Below are positions 11,138 through 19,180 of a stretch of DNA of 63,819 nucleotides, piece by piece (within the stretch, counting starts at the first letter, position 1; the number at the start of each line of letters is the position of its first letter). Below the pieces are notes generated by a model that searched no databases, was not told where the DNA came from, and saw nothing but the letters and a program-made list of their open reading frames with translations. Both the position numbers and the translations under genes were made by a program. The stretch spans positions 1-63,819 of the forward strand of contig JAGOUM010000010.1 of the NCBI GenBank assembly GCA_018061265.1. Reading direction: 5' to 3'. Source of the DNA: Rhodoferax sp. (GTDB lineage: Bacteria > Pseudomonadota > Gammaproteobacteria > Burkholderiales > Burkholderiaceae_C).

Positions 11138-12115
11138 CTAACTGCTCGTCGCTACTGGCAAGCGCGCAGAGGCAAGGACGTTGGCAATGTCGTTGACGAC
11201 AACCTTGTCGCCAGCGGCTTTGCTGAGGTTCACCCAGCAGAACGGACACATGGTCACGACGTCTTTACCCTGGGTTTCCAGCTGGGTGATGCGAATGCCA
11301 GAAATCCGATGCGCCTCGGCCGGGAAAAGTGACTCCAGCGGTCCGCCGCAGCAGTGGGTTGACCTGCCCGCCAATTCTGGTTCGCGCACCGTCAATCCCG
11401 CTGCGCGCAACAGTTCACGGGGTTGGTCAACAACATTCTCGTAGCGCGCATAGAGACAGGAGTCATGGACCACAACTTCCTTGTTCACCGCCGCCATCTT
11501 CTCTGGATTCGCCTGGGCCAAAACTTCCAGGTAGCTCTGCACCTCGATGTCATAGTCTTTGACAAATTTCGGGTACACCTGACGAAGCATGTTGGTGGTG
11601 TGTGGGTCCACCGTGATGACGCGCCGAACACCCAATTCTTTCAAACGCGCCGCCACCCGGCGTGCATGGTTGCCGAAGGTTTCATCCAGCCCATCGTCAT
11701 GCGCAATTGCGCCAGAATAGAACTCGTCTTCGTACAAATAGCCGAACTCGACCCCCGCGCCGCGAAGCAAACCCACAATGTCGCGCAATACCCGGGAGGC
11801 ATGCGCCGTTTTCTCCTTGGACGTGGTGAGGCCCATGAAGAAAGACATGCTCACGAACTTATTGATCAGACGACCGATGCCAAAATACCGCGTCAAGAAC
11901 GAATTTTCGAGCGCGGCCATCTGTGTGGACATGGAAACGATGGCCGGGATCATTTGATAGATTTGCCCGGTATAGATCACGGTCTTTCCACCACGTGGCA
12001 GATTGAGCCCTTCGGCCCAACCCGTAGCCGCCCGTTTTGAGAGCGGTAAAACGCTGCCGCGTTTGCGCAAGTTATCGGCAAAGATGCCCAGAATGGGTGC
12101 AATTGGTAATGGCAT
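11138..12115 (-). CDS. HdrB/HdrD-like CCG-domain iron-sulfur protein (325 aa)
   Basis: The last gene of the Hdr operon. The C-terminal half has one canonical CCG domain (VVHDSC, then STHCCGG, then MCPFC; about residues 215-300) that in heterodisulfide reductases and relatives holds a non-cubane [4Fe-4S] site where disulfide chemistry occurs. The N-terminal half keeps a Rossmann-like outline, but the place where a first CCG motif would sit has no cysteine pair, so it differs from HdrB of methanogens, which has two. Together with the HdrC-like protein 13 bases upstream it should form the catalytic arm of the complex. The substrate (persulfide or disulfide on TusA/DsrE2, or a thiol) is inference. 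Confidence 0.85.
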   Translation of the reverse strand: MPLPIAPILGIFADNLRKRGSVLPLSKRAATGWAEGLNLPRGGKTVIYTGQIYQMIPAIVSMSTQMAALENSFLTRYFGIGRLINKFVSMSFFMGLTTSKEKTAHASRVLRDIVGLLRGAGVEFGYLYEDEFYSGAIAHDDGLDETFGNHARRVAARLKELGVRRVITVDPHTTNMLRQVYPKFVKDYDIEVQSYLEVLAQANPEKMAAVNKEVVVHDSCLYARYENVVDQPRELLRAAGLTVREPELAGRSTHCCGGPLESLFPAEAHRISGIRITQLETQGKDVVTMCPFCWVNLSKAAGDKVVVNDIANVLASARLPVATSS

Positions 12116-12128
12116 TACATCGATCTTT

Positions 12129-12434
12129 CTACTTCAAGCCAAACTCTTGCTCGTTGATCAGGACACGCAGGCTGCGTATGTTTTCCGCGATATGAACCCC
12201 TGATGGACAATTCACCTCGCACATGCGGCACAGCAAACAGGAGTAAATCTGCGGGATGCTGGCGCGGACCTTGTCTTCAAGTCCGAACATCACATCACGA
12301 AACAGTTTGCGCGGCAAAACCTCATAACCTAGCGGGCACAGCGCCGAGCATGTTCCACAATGAAAACACGCGCTGGCGTTGAACCCTTCCGCATTCTTCA
12401 TGCGGGCCGCTAATTCAGATGACACTTTGATCAT
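12129..12434 (-). CDS. HdrC-like 2x[4Fe-4S] ferredoxin protein (101 aa)
   Basis: Two classical [4Fe-4S] motifs, CFHCGTCSALCP (about 23-34) and CLLCRMCEVNCP (about 66-77), in a short soluble protein. This is the HdrC architecture: an electron relay between the flavoprotein HdrA and the CCG-domain HdrB. No membrane segment is present, so the complex is cytosolic, unlike QmoC or HdrE forms. The ATG at 12434 lies 21 bases after the preceding stop and 13 bases before the HdrB-like gene, in a tight operon. Confidence 0.9.
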   Translation of the reverse strand: MIKVSSELAARMKNAEGFNASACFHCGTCSALCPLGYEVLPRKLFRDVMFGLEDKVRASIPQIYSCLLCRMCEVNCPSGVHIAENIRSLRVLINEQEFGLK

Positions 12435-12455
12435 TTTGTTATCCTCATCGCCAAC

Positions 12456-12725
12456 TCATGCGGCGGCAGACTGGTGTCGCTTCGAGAGTTCATATTGGAA
12501 GTACCCATCATCATCGACACGGCCGATTTCTTCGACCCTGCCATAGCGGCGCATGCCAAACAGCCAAATTGCCACTTCCCGAGGGGTATAGCCCAAGACC
12601 TCGGCGATCTCAGGAATCGTTTTTGGGCCTTCTTCAAGGATGCTGGCGATGCGGTCGCGCATGACCATTTCGTCTTGCGCAATGTCAAGCATGTCGCGCA
12701 ATTTGGGTTTCAGAATGGTGATCAT
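12456..12725 (-). CDS. Small winged-helix-like protein inside the Hdr operon (89 aa)
   Basis: An 89-residue soluble protein whose middle (about 25-75) reads as a winged helix-turn-helix: a helix, then T-I-P-E-I-A-E-V-L-G-Y-T-P-R-E-V as the probable helix-turn-helix, then a wing around R-R-Y-G-R-V-E-E-I. The ATG overlaps the stop of the HdrA gene (ATGA), so it is translationally coupled and made with the complex. It could be a DNA-binding regulator, or a structural subunit that has reused the fold. There are no cysteines, so no metal site is expected. I do not recognise a named family. Confidence 0.75.
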   Translation of the reverse strand: MITILKPKLRDMLDIAQDEMVMRDRIASILEEGPKTIPEIAEVLGYTPREVAIWLFGMRRYGRVEEIGRVDDDGYFQYELSKRHQSAAA

Positions 12726-14500
12726 GCTGTTACGGTCTCCTTAAGACTGGCATCAATCATGGCCATGATCTGGTCATCGCGGAAGCCTTCAATCACAATG
12801 GCTTCGTGCGGGCAGAGCGGGACGCACGCGCCTTCGCCCTTGCACGATGACTCGATCGCCAGTGCCACTTCCTTGTCGCCGCACAGGATCTTCTCAATGG
12901 CACCATAGGGGCAGGCCTTGAGGCATTCATCGCACCAGATGCATTTGTCGGTGTCAATTTTGGCGACAAGTGGTTCGAGGTTCAAAAAGCCCTTCTTCAG
13001 CAACGCGCCGGTTTTGGCGACGGCCGCAAGCGAGGATGCAACGCTTTCGGACAGGCTCTTGGGGCCTTGCGCGGTACCGGCAATACAAACGCCGTCAATG
13101 GCGGTTTCGACTGGCCGCAATTTGATGTGAATCTCGTTGTAGAACCCGTCTTTGCTCTTGGGAATCTTCAGCACATCGTTGAGCGCGTCGTTTTCACGCG
13201 GTGTCATGCCGGTAGCCAGCACCACCAAATCCACACCAATGTCCAACTCTTCATCGCCCAACAGGGTGTCTTTGGCTTTGATGGAAAGGCGACCATCGCC
13301 CGGTTCTACCCGTGGCGGTGCCTTGGGGTCCCAGCGCAGAAACAGCGCACCATCGGCGCGGGCGGTCGTGTACACGGTTTCCAGATGCCCATAGGTGCGG
13401 ACATCGCGGTACAGGTGGTACTGGTTGATGGTTTGCTTATGCTTCTTCTCAAAGTCGTGCAACAGGCTGCCAGTGAAAGCAGTGGCCGTGCAGCAGAATC
13501 GCGAGCAGTGGGTGTTGGGATGCGGACACTCTTCGCTTTGCTCCTGGCGACTCCCAACGCAGTAGATAAAACCAACATCACGCACTGGCTTGCCGTTGTA
13601 GGTCAACGGGCCGTCGTCGGCCAGCAGCATCTGGCGAAAATCTTTCAGGGTGACCACACCGGGCATGCCCCAGCCGTATTCGCCCACGCGGGGTTCATAC
13701 GGATTGAAGCCGGTCGTCACGATGATGGCACCCACGTTGAGTGAGAGGTCGTCCTTGTCACGCAGTCGCACCGTGGCGATGAAGTCGCCGATATGGCCAC
13801 TCTTGGCTTTCAGTTCGGCATTGGTATAAAGAATGATGTTGTCGTGCTTCTTGATTTGCGTGAGCAAATTGGCAACCACCTCGGAACCCAGCTGATTGAC
13901 CGGGCCCATCCGTCCGACTTGTGATGCCCAGCCGCCGGGCTCGCTCTCACGCTCAATGATATAAACCGCCAACCCCATGTCAGCCAGCGAAATGGCGGCA
14001 CGCATACCTGCCACACCCGCACCAATCACCAACACGCGTTGCTGGGTTTCAATGCGGGTGGGGGTCAGCGGATGCGTCAGGGCAGCCTTGGCGACACCGG
14101 CACGCACAATGTTGATACCTTTGAACGTGGCTCCAACCTTGTCACCCGAGTGCACCCAGGAGCACTGCTCACGCAGATTGACGTGAACGTACTCATAAGG
14201 GTTCATCCCGGCACGCTCCGCCATGGCGCGGAAAGTGTACATGTGAAGTTTTGGCGAGCACGAGGCAATGACCAAACCATCAAGGTTCTTCTCCTTGATC
14301 TCGTCAATCATCTCCTGTTGAGAAGCATCCGAGCAGGCAAACAAGTGCGTCCGTGCCACCGCCACATCCGCTTCACCGGCCACCGATTCAGCCACTTCCT
14401 TGACGTTCACATGGTCAGAGATATTCCCTCCGCAATGGCACACATAGACACCGATGCGGCGTTTGTCCGTCACTTCAGTCACTTCTGTCACGTCAGTCAT
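12722..14500 (-). CDS. HdrA-like FAD/iron-sulfur subunit (592 aa)
   Basis: Heterodisulfide-reductase subunit A-type flavoprotein. The N-terminal domain contains Y-V-C-H-C-G-G-N (about 19-26), FACSD and IASCSP, the family's cysteine-bearing region; an FAD-binding GAGVAG motif follows near 160, and a C-terminal double ferredoxin (CIWCDECLKACP, about 520, and CKGEGACVPLCP, about 550) ends the protein. In known Hdr complexes HdrA binds FAD and links MvhD with HdrBC, in some systems bifurcating electrons. The stop overlaps the winged-helix gene and the start overlaps the HdrA-GltD gene (ATGA both times), giving a coupled run. The first residues contain a short T-E-V repeat, which may be an extended or alternative start. 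Confidence 0.92.
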   Translation of the reverse strand: MTDVTEVTEVTDKRRIGVYVCHCGGNISDHVNVKEVAESVAGEADVAVARTHLFACSDASQQEMIDEIKEKNLDGLVIASCSPKLHMYTFRAMAERAGMNPYEYVHVNLREQCSWVHSGDKVGATFKGINIVRAGVAKAALTHPLTPTRIETQQRVLVIGAGVAGMRAAISLADMGLAVYIIERESEPGGWASQVGRMGPVNQLGSEVVANLLTQIKKHDNIILYTNAELKAKSGHIGDFIATVRLRDKDDLSLNVGAIIVTTGFNPYEPRVGEYGWGMPGVVTLKDFRQMLLADDGPLTYNGKPVRDVGFIYCVGSRQEQSEECPHPNTHCSRFCCTATAFTGSLLHDFEKKHKQTINQYHLYRDVRTYGHLETVYTTARADGALFLRWDPKAPPRVEPGDGRLSIKAKDTLLGDEELDIGVDLVVLATGMTPRENDALNDVLKIPKSKDGFYNEIHIKLRPVETAIDGVCIAGTAQGPKSLSESVASSLAAVAKTGALLKKGFLNLEPLVAKIDTDKCIWCDECLKACPYGAIEKILCGDKEVALAIESSCKGEGACVPLCPHEAIVIEGFRDDQIMAMIDASLKETVTA

Positions 14501-17229
14501 GATTGGCCCCTCGTCCGTTCGATATAGGCGGCTGCCTGGGTCGCTGCCGCGCCGGAGTGCAGCACGGTGTCGGGAATGTCCATCACACCAATGGTCGTAC
14601 CTGCCGCAAAAAGTCCATCGACGTTGGTGCGCGATGGTTCACTGAAGGGATCAATTTCTCGCACGTAGCCGAAATCGTCCGAACCCAATTGCTCGCCCTT
14701 GTAAAGCGCAAAGGCATCGGTATTGGGCAGAAATCCCACCGTCAGAACCACCAGATCGTGCTCACGCACCCGCTTGCCTCCTTCGCCCAGCATGTCTTCG
14801 TAATGCACTTGCAGGTTGCCATTGGGGAGCTCGTCAATTCGCGCTACCTTGCCCTTGACGAATTCGATGCCCATGCCAATGGCTTGCTCGTAGAACTCGT
14901 TGTAGCCCTTGCCAAATGCCCGAATGTCAATGGTGTAAATGGTGATGTCGGCCATTGGCAAGGCACCCATGGCCAACTGCGCCTGCTTGATGGAATACAT
15001 GCAGCCAATGCGGCAACACAGCGGGTTGCAGACCGTCTGGTCACGCGAGCCGACACACAGCAGGATGGCGATGCTTTCGGGCTCCTTGCCGTCGGAGGGC
15101 CGAAGTACCCCATTGAAAGGACGCGTCGGTGCCAACAACCGGTCCATCTGCGGGCCGCTGACCACATTGGGGTACCTGTCGTAGCCCAGCAGTTCCTTGG
15201 TGGCCGGGTCGAGAATCTTGAACCCGGTTGACATGACCACTGAACCCACATTCAGTGACATGGGTGTTGGCTTCTGGGAAAAATCAATACAGTTGGGCGC
15301 ACAGACGCTGACACATTCCATGCACTGTGAGCACTCGCCACAGTTCATGCAACGCAGCGCCTCCTGGCGTGCTTCTTCCTCGGTCATGACTTGCTCGTAG
15401 CACTCAAAGCTGACGCGACGTTTTTCCAGCGACAACACAGGCTGTGGAATGGGCTGGCGCTTGGTAAAGCGTTTGGCTTCATCGAGCACCACCGCCTTGT
15501 CGGTCTTCTCCATGACACCATCAAACGGAACGTCCATCGACTCGTTCTTCAGATGGCGGTCCATGTAGAACGCCGCGCGCCGCCCCTGGGCGATCGCGTT
15601 GATGATCATGGTCGGTGCCGTCACGCAGTCGCCACAGGCAAAAATATCCGGGTAGGCAGTCTGACGGGTTTGCGGATCAGCAATCAAAAGGCCCTTGCTG
15701 TTCTTCATCTCTGTGGGGAAATCAGTGGTCGATGGCAGCAGGCCAATGGCCAGCACCGCCATGTCAACCGGAATCACCTTTTCCGAACCTTTGAGCGGCA
15801 CCGGGCGACGCCGACCACTCTCATCAGGCTCGCCGAGTTCCATGGTGATGCATTCGACACCCACCAACTTGCCGTCATTGCCAATGAACTTGGTCGGCGC
15901 GCTCATCAGCATGAGCTCCACGCCTTCCTCAATGGCACCGTCGATTTCCCACTCATGCGCAGGCATTTCCTTGCGCCCGCGGCGGTAGTTGATGATGACC
16001 CGTTTGGCACCCATGCGAATGGCTGCCCGCGCCGGGTCCATTGCCGAGTTGCCGCCACCAATGACCATGACGGTTTTGCCCTTGACATCGGGCTTGGTAC
16101 CGATATTGATCTCATGCAGGAAATGCATGCAACCCATGATGCCGTCCAGATCGTGGCCATCAATATCGAGGCCATTTTCATCCGATGCACCCGTGGTGAT
16201 CAGAATGGCATTGAAGCCCTGCTGCTTGAGCTTAGACAGATCGGTGACCCGATGTCCGGTCTTGATTTGGACACCCAGCGCCGTGACGTTCTTGATATCA
16301 CGGTCCACCACATCGTTGGGGCAACGATAAGGGGGGATAGCGGTACGCAACATGCCGCCGGGCTTGCTTTCGGCCTCAAATATTGTGACTTGGTGACCTT
16401 CGCGCGCCAGATAGAACGCAGCACTCAAGCCCGCCGGGCCGGAGCCTACCACGGCAACCCGTGTTGCCAGCTGGTGCTCAACCGGACCGTATTCGGGTTC
16501 AGGATGCTCAGCATAGTAGTGGTCGGCCATGAAGCGCTTGATGCCACGGATTTGAACCGTTCCTTCTTTGTCGCCTCGCGTGCAGTCGGATTCGCAAGGC
16601 GCATAACACGCCCGCGCCAAGCTGCCGACCAGTGGTGCGTTTTCCAGATGCAGGTCGAACGCCTCTTTGAAGCGCCCCGCCCTGACCAGCGAGATATAAC
16701 CGCTGGCCTTGACGTTGCCCGGACAAGTGAAAGTGCAGGGGGCTTCGCCACGCCGGTCAATCACCGCCTTTTTGGGGATGGCCTGCGGGAAAGGAATATG
16801 TGCCACCCGGCGCGTCACCAGACCGTAGTTGTATTGATCAGGTACTGTGACCGTGCAGATTTCCTCGCACTTGCCACAGCCGGTACAGGCATCAAAGTCG
16901 ACGTAGGAGGCCTTTTTGTGCAAGTCCACAGCGAATGAGCCGTCGGCGTTGCGCACAACGCTGTCAACCTCGCTGTAGGTCATGATTTGCACATTGGGAT
17001 GATGCGAGACTGACGCCATTTTTGGCGTCACGATGCAACTCGCGCAATCGAGCGTCGGGAATACCTTACTCAGCAGGATGGCCCGTCCGCCAATGCTGGC
17101 ATCTTTGTCCACCAGCAGAACGCGGTATCCCATATCGCCCATCGAGGCAGCGGTTTCCATGCCGGCAACGCCAGCACCCACCACCATTACATCGTAGTCC
17201 AGCGGACGTGTTTCAGTATTAGGCTTCAA
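14497..17229 (-). CDS. HdrA-like protein split by a GltD-type NAD(P)H module (910 aa)
   Basis: An unusual composite. Residues 1-150 are HdrA N-terminal: FAD motif GAGVAG near 18, a DCASC pair, and CTGCGKCEEIC at 115-125. Residues about 160-600 are a complete glutamate-synthase small-subunit (GltD) module with its own cysteines (165, 169, 208, 212, 216), a first dinucleotide motif GSGPAG near 262, a second nucleotide-binding motif GGGNSAMD near 391 and a terminal IFACGD motif near 530. A cysteine-rich segment (627-647) and the C-terminal half of HdrA (about 650-910) follow. This predicts two flavins, several iron-sulfur clusters and an NAD(P)H site in one chain. Its start overlaps the MvhD-like gene by 11 bases. 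NADH versus NADPH preference and electron direction are not decidable here. Confidence 0.9.
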   Translation of the reverse strand: MKPNTETRPLDYDVMVVGAGVAGMETAASMGDMGYRVLLVDKDASIGGRAILLSKVFPTLDCASCIVTPKMASVSHHPNVQIMTYSEVDSVVRNADGSFAVDLHKKASYVDFDACTGCGKCEEICTVTVPDQYNYGLVTRRVAHIPFPQAIPKKAVIDRRGEAPCTFTCPGNVKASGYISLVRAGRFKEAFDLHLENAPLVGSLARACYAPCESDCTRGDKEGTVQIRGIKRFMADHYYAEHPEPEYGPVEHQLATRVAVVGSGPAGLSAAFYLAREGHQVTIFEAESKPGGMLRTAIPPYRCPNDVVDRDIKNVTALGVQIKTGHRVTDLSKLKQQGFNAILITTGASDENGLDIDGHDLDGIMGCMHFLHEINIGTKPDVKGKTVMVIGGGNSAMDPARAAIRMGAKRVIINYRRGRKEMPAHEWEIDGAIEEGVELMLMSAPTKFIGNDGKLVGVECITMELGEPDESGRRRPVPLKGSEKVIPVDMAVLAIGLLPSTTDFPTEMKNSKGLLIADPQTRQTAYPDIFACGDCVTAPTMIINAIAQGRRAAFYMDRHLKNESMDVPFDGVMEKTDKAVVLDEAKRFTKRQPIPQPVLSLEKRRVSFECYEQVMTEEEARQEALRCMNCGECSQCMECVSVCAPNCIDFSQKPTPMSLNVGSVVMSTGFKILDPATKELLGYDRYPNVVSGPQMDRLLAPTRPFNGVLRPSDGKEPESIAILLCVGSRDQTVCNPLCCRIGCMYSIKQAQLAMGALPMADITIYTIDIRAFGKGYNEFYEQAIGMGIEFVKGKVARIDELPNGNLQVHYEDMLGEGGKRVREHDLVVLTVGFLPNTDAFALYKGEQLGSDDFGYVREIDPFSEPSRTNVDGLFAAGTTIGVMDIPDTVLHSGAAATQAAAYIERTRGQS

Positions 17230-17626
17230 GAGACTTTAACTCCTGTTGGTATTTGTTCATGTGAACAACGAAGTTGTCCGCGCAGACGGAGCAGAGCCCG
17301 GCCATCTTCAGTCGTTTGGGACTGATGCCGTGCTCTTTCATCATCGTTTGCGCGCGCGAAACCAGTGTGCTGGTGCGCGATGTGCAATCAGTCAGGTAGG
17401 CACAGTCACCCCCGCAGGCGGCAATAAATACGCCATCAAAGCCACGTTCGAGGGCATGAACGATCCAGGAAGGCTTGACACCGCTGGAACAGGGCAAGGG
17501 GATGACCTGTACGGCAGTCGAATAGTGCAAATGTGCACTGCCGGCTTGGTCAATACCTGGATCCGAGATCGCGTTCGTTGAGAACACGAGGATCTTTGGG
17601 GCGTTATCGCTGGCGGGGGTACTCAC
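17219..17626 (-). CDS. MvhD/FlpD-like [2Fe-2S] electron-transfer subunit (135 aa)
   Basis: Matches the MvhD/FlpD family of hydrogenase-heterodisulfide reductase linker proteins in length and in its cysteine pattern: V-I-P-L-P-C-S-S near 47, A-C-G-G-D-C near 70, a single cysteine near 78, and L-C-S-V-C near 111. In methanogens this subunit passes electrons from hydrogenase or formate dehydrogenase to HdrA. No hydrogenase is encoded in the window, so here it may connect HdrA to the NAD(P)H module next door or to another donor. It sits between TusA and the HdrA-GltD gene, overlapping the latter by 11 bases. Confidence 0.88.
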   Translation of the reverse strand: MSTPASDNAPKILVFSTNAISDPGIDQAGSAHLHYSTAVQVIPLPCSSGVKPSWIVHALERGFDGVFIAACGGDCAYLTDCTSRTSTLVSRAQTMMKEHGISPKRLKMAGLCSVCADNFVVHMNKYQQELKSLEA

Positions 17627-17628
17627 TT

Positions 17629-17883
17629 TTAGACCTTCCGACGCAGGTAAACGCTCCAGAAACCATCATTCTCGACATCACCGAGATACTCGTGGCCCAT
17701 CTTCTTGCACCAACGCTGAATGTCAACAATGGTGCCGCTGTCCGACGATTGCACCTCCATTGCACCGCCGACAGCAACTTCGCCAATGGCGCGCTTTGCT
17801 TCAAGCATGGGACCAGGACAAGCGGTGCCACGGGCATCGATGAGTTTACCGATCGACAGAGCTTTTAATTCACTAGCATTCAT
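17629..17883 (-). CDS. tusA: TusA-family sulfur carrier (84 aa)
   Basis: A short SirA/TusA protein with the defining C-P-G-P motif (DARGTACPGPML, cysteine near residue 22); that cysteine carries sulfane sulfur as a persulfide. The ATG at 17883 starts at the usual place for the family; an open frame further upstream has no matching extension and is rejected. It lies in the same operon as a DsrE2-like protein and the Hdr genes, the grouping expected when TusA delivers sulfur to a cytosolic oxidising or disproportionating complex instead of tRNA thiolation. Two bases separate its stop from the MvhD-like ATG. Confidence 0.92.
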   Translation of the reverse strand: MNASELKALSIGKLIDARGTACPGPMLEAKRAIGEVAVGGAMEVQSSDSGTIVDIQRWCKKMGHEYLGDVENDGFWSVYLRRKV

Positions 17884-17932
17884 GGTATGGAGCCTTTTGA
17901 GTTGGGTTAAAAAATGGATTGAAAGTGATCTG

Positions 17933-18424
17933 TTACATGAACCAGCATTGTTTGGAGTGGCTGCACATATCAATGAGGGTGGCGACACCGGCAAACTTGA
18001 TGTTCGGGTAGTCGATCAGGTCTTCACGCTTGATGCCCATGAGATCCATCGACAGGTTGCAAACAGTGATTCGCACCCCGAGCTCACCAGCAGTGCTGAT
18101 GAGCTGGTCAAGAGGCATGGCGTTGTGTTTCTTCAAATCAAACTTGATTTCTGAAGGCTGCATTGCGCCCGCCGAATCCGGCAGATCTCGCTTGGCCTTG
18201 CTCGGGTCAACCAGCGCTGCGGTGGCCCTGAGCATGAAGAACATGTCGACTTCCGTATCGAAGGTTGTTGCGCCAAGCGCGATCATGAAGGCACCCATCG
18301 TGTGCTCAAGGTCACCGCTCATCACACCGATGGTGAGTTGATCCTTGGGTGCCTCGCGCTCAAGTGCTTCCACCCGTTTCAGCAGGTCTTGCAGAAGTTG
18401 GTCCTTGTCTTGACTGTCGCTCAT
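17933..18424 (-). CDS. DsrE2-like sulfurtransferase (163 aa)
   Basis: A DsrE/DsrF-fold protein of the DsrE2 type: a short N-terminal coiled helix (about 8-26), the strand-turn D-L-E-H-T-M-G-A-F, and the cysteine motif V-R-I-T-V-C-N-L-S-M-D-L-M-G, which carries the sulfane sulfur in the family. Two more cysteines lie in the tail (MCSHSKQCWF). Unlike many DsrE2 proteins it lacks obvious membrane helices. The ATG at 18424 has GAGGAAAG about six bases before it; a TTG-type start 15 bases earlier is less likely. It is the first full-size gene of the Hdr operon and probably exchanges sulfur with TusA. Confidence 0.9.
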   Translation of the reverse strand: MSDSQDKDQLLQDLLKRVEALEREAPKDQLTIGVMSGDLEHTMGAFMIALGATTFDTEVDMFFMLRATAALVDPSKAKRDLPDSAGAMQPSEIKFDLKKHNAMPLDQLISTAGELGVRITVCNLSMDLMGIKREDLIDYPNIKFAGVATLIDMCSHSKQCWFM

Positions 18425-18484
18425 GTTGACTTTCCTCAAATGGTTGTATAAAAGTTCTTCTTGCTGGTTTCCGCTGGGAGGGCG

Positions 18485-18535
18485 TCAATGGCAGATTCCG
18501 GTCTGGCATTGGCATATCACTTCGTATTTGTTCAT
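18485..18535 (-). other. Possible 16-residue Cys-rich leader peptide
   Basis: An ATG-started frame of 16 codons with three TGC cysteine codons clustered in its second half (pattern C-x-C-x4-C-H), about 60 bases before the DsrE2-like gene and in the same direction. The nearest purine-rich site is 14 bases from the ATG, so initiation would be weak. It could be a cysteine-sensing leader peptide, a tiny metal-binding product, or chance. Confidence 0.25.
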
Positions 18536-18573
18536 TGGGCCGTCGGCTACCTCAGTGAGTTCGAGTGACTGTG

Positions 18574-18589
18574 TGGCACGACTTTTGCT
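18574..18589 (+). promoter_or_regulatory. Sigma-54 promoter, rightward, full consensus
   Basis: TGGCACG, four bases, TTGCT: every consensus position of a -24/-12 promoter matches, with GG and GC ten bases apart. It points right, toward and antisense to the two small leftward genes and toward the sigma-54 activator gene at 19338, with a predicted start near 18601. No rightward gene begins nearby, so it makes either an antisense/small RNA or a roughly 740-base leader for the activator. The remainder of 18590-18817 shows no gene I can support. Confidence 0.75.
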
Positions 18590-18817
18590 GAGTGGGTTTC
18601 ATTGGTAAAAAATGCCACAACCGCTTCTTTATCAATCGGTGTTAGCTATCAGATTTGTCAGCACTTGCAACGGTTCCAAGTGGATGCTGTCTGCTGCGGG
18701 GGTATGTCCATGCGGACGCGGCGCGAGCGCGCCATTGTCCCGTTTGGTCCGACTCTGCATTGTTTTGCACCATGCGTTTCTATTTGATTAAGGTATCTGG
18801 TTGCCTTGACTGGTTGG

Positions 18818-18943
18818 TTAGACCACGCAACTGGCCCTCTTGAGCATTGCGTCAAGCTTGGCAGCCGACACGGCATCATCCAATGAGTCTGCCAGCGCTG
18901 GTTGCTGCGCTCGGGCAATCAGCCTTGCCAAGATGGCAACCAT
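18818..18943 (-). CDS. Tiny coupled ORF (41 aa), unrecognised
   Basis: Begins with an ATG directly adjacent to the stop codon of the 60-residue membrane protein (TAAATG), so it would be translated by coupling. The product is a mainly helical, Ala/Leu-rich peptide ending in C-V-V. I recognise no family. It lies between the leftward sigma-54 promoter and the DsrE2-like gene, hence in the leader part of the Hdr transcript. It could be genuine or the tail of a decayed gene. Confidence 0.4.
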   Translation of the reverse strand: MVAILARLIARAQQPALADSLDDAVSAAKLDAMLKRASCVV

Positions 18944-19126
18944 TTATCGCTCTTTCGGGCCTTGAAGCAGACTGGCAAACCAGCTGACCGGTGAGCGCAA
19001 CGACCGCAAAGGGAGGTACACCAACAAAACTGGAACCATCAACACCAGTATTGGCATATAGATCAACAGTGTTGATGTAACTTCGGCGGTTTGCATCAAT
19101 TGATGCTGCAGGTCAGTCGGGCTCAT
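18944..19126 (-). CDS. Small single-span membrane protein (60 aa)
   Basis: One clear hydrophobic segment (about residues 18-42, rich in Leu, Val, Ile and Pro), a polar N-terminus with D-L-Q-H-Q-L and a basic C-terminus (Q-G-P-K-E-R), which suggests the C-terminus faces the cytosol. GGGAG lies about nine bases before the ATG at 19126, and a sigma-54-type promoter lies about 55 bases upstream. It is probably the first gene of the Hdr transcript. It might anchor a cytosolic protein of the operon at the membrane; that is inference. Confidence 0.65.
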   Translation of the reverse strand: MSPTDLQHQLMQTAEVTSTLLIYMPILVLMVPVLLVYLPLRSLRSPVSWFASLLQGPKER

Positions 19127-19180
19127 GATGGTGCTCCCAATCAGGGTTTGTGAAATTTATGGATTGGTCATCAGAACAAC

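Noticed and set aside
15391-16938. A 515-codon rightward frame opposite the HdrA-GltD gene
   Set aside because: No family match and entirely antisense to a gene with clear motifs; long shadows are expected in GC-rich coding DNA.
18655-18843. A 62-codon rightward frame downstream of the full-consensus sigma-54 promoter
   Set aside because: Starts inside the predicted transcript but lacks a ribosome-binding site, is rich in Cys and Arg, and overlaps the antisense of the tiny leftward gene. A noncoding RNA is likelier.
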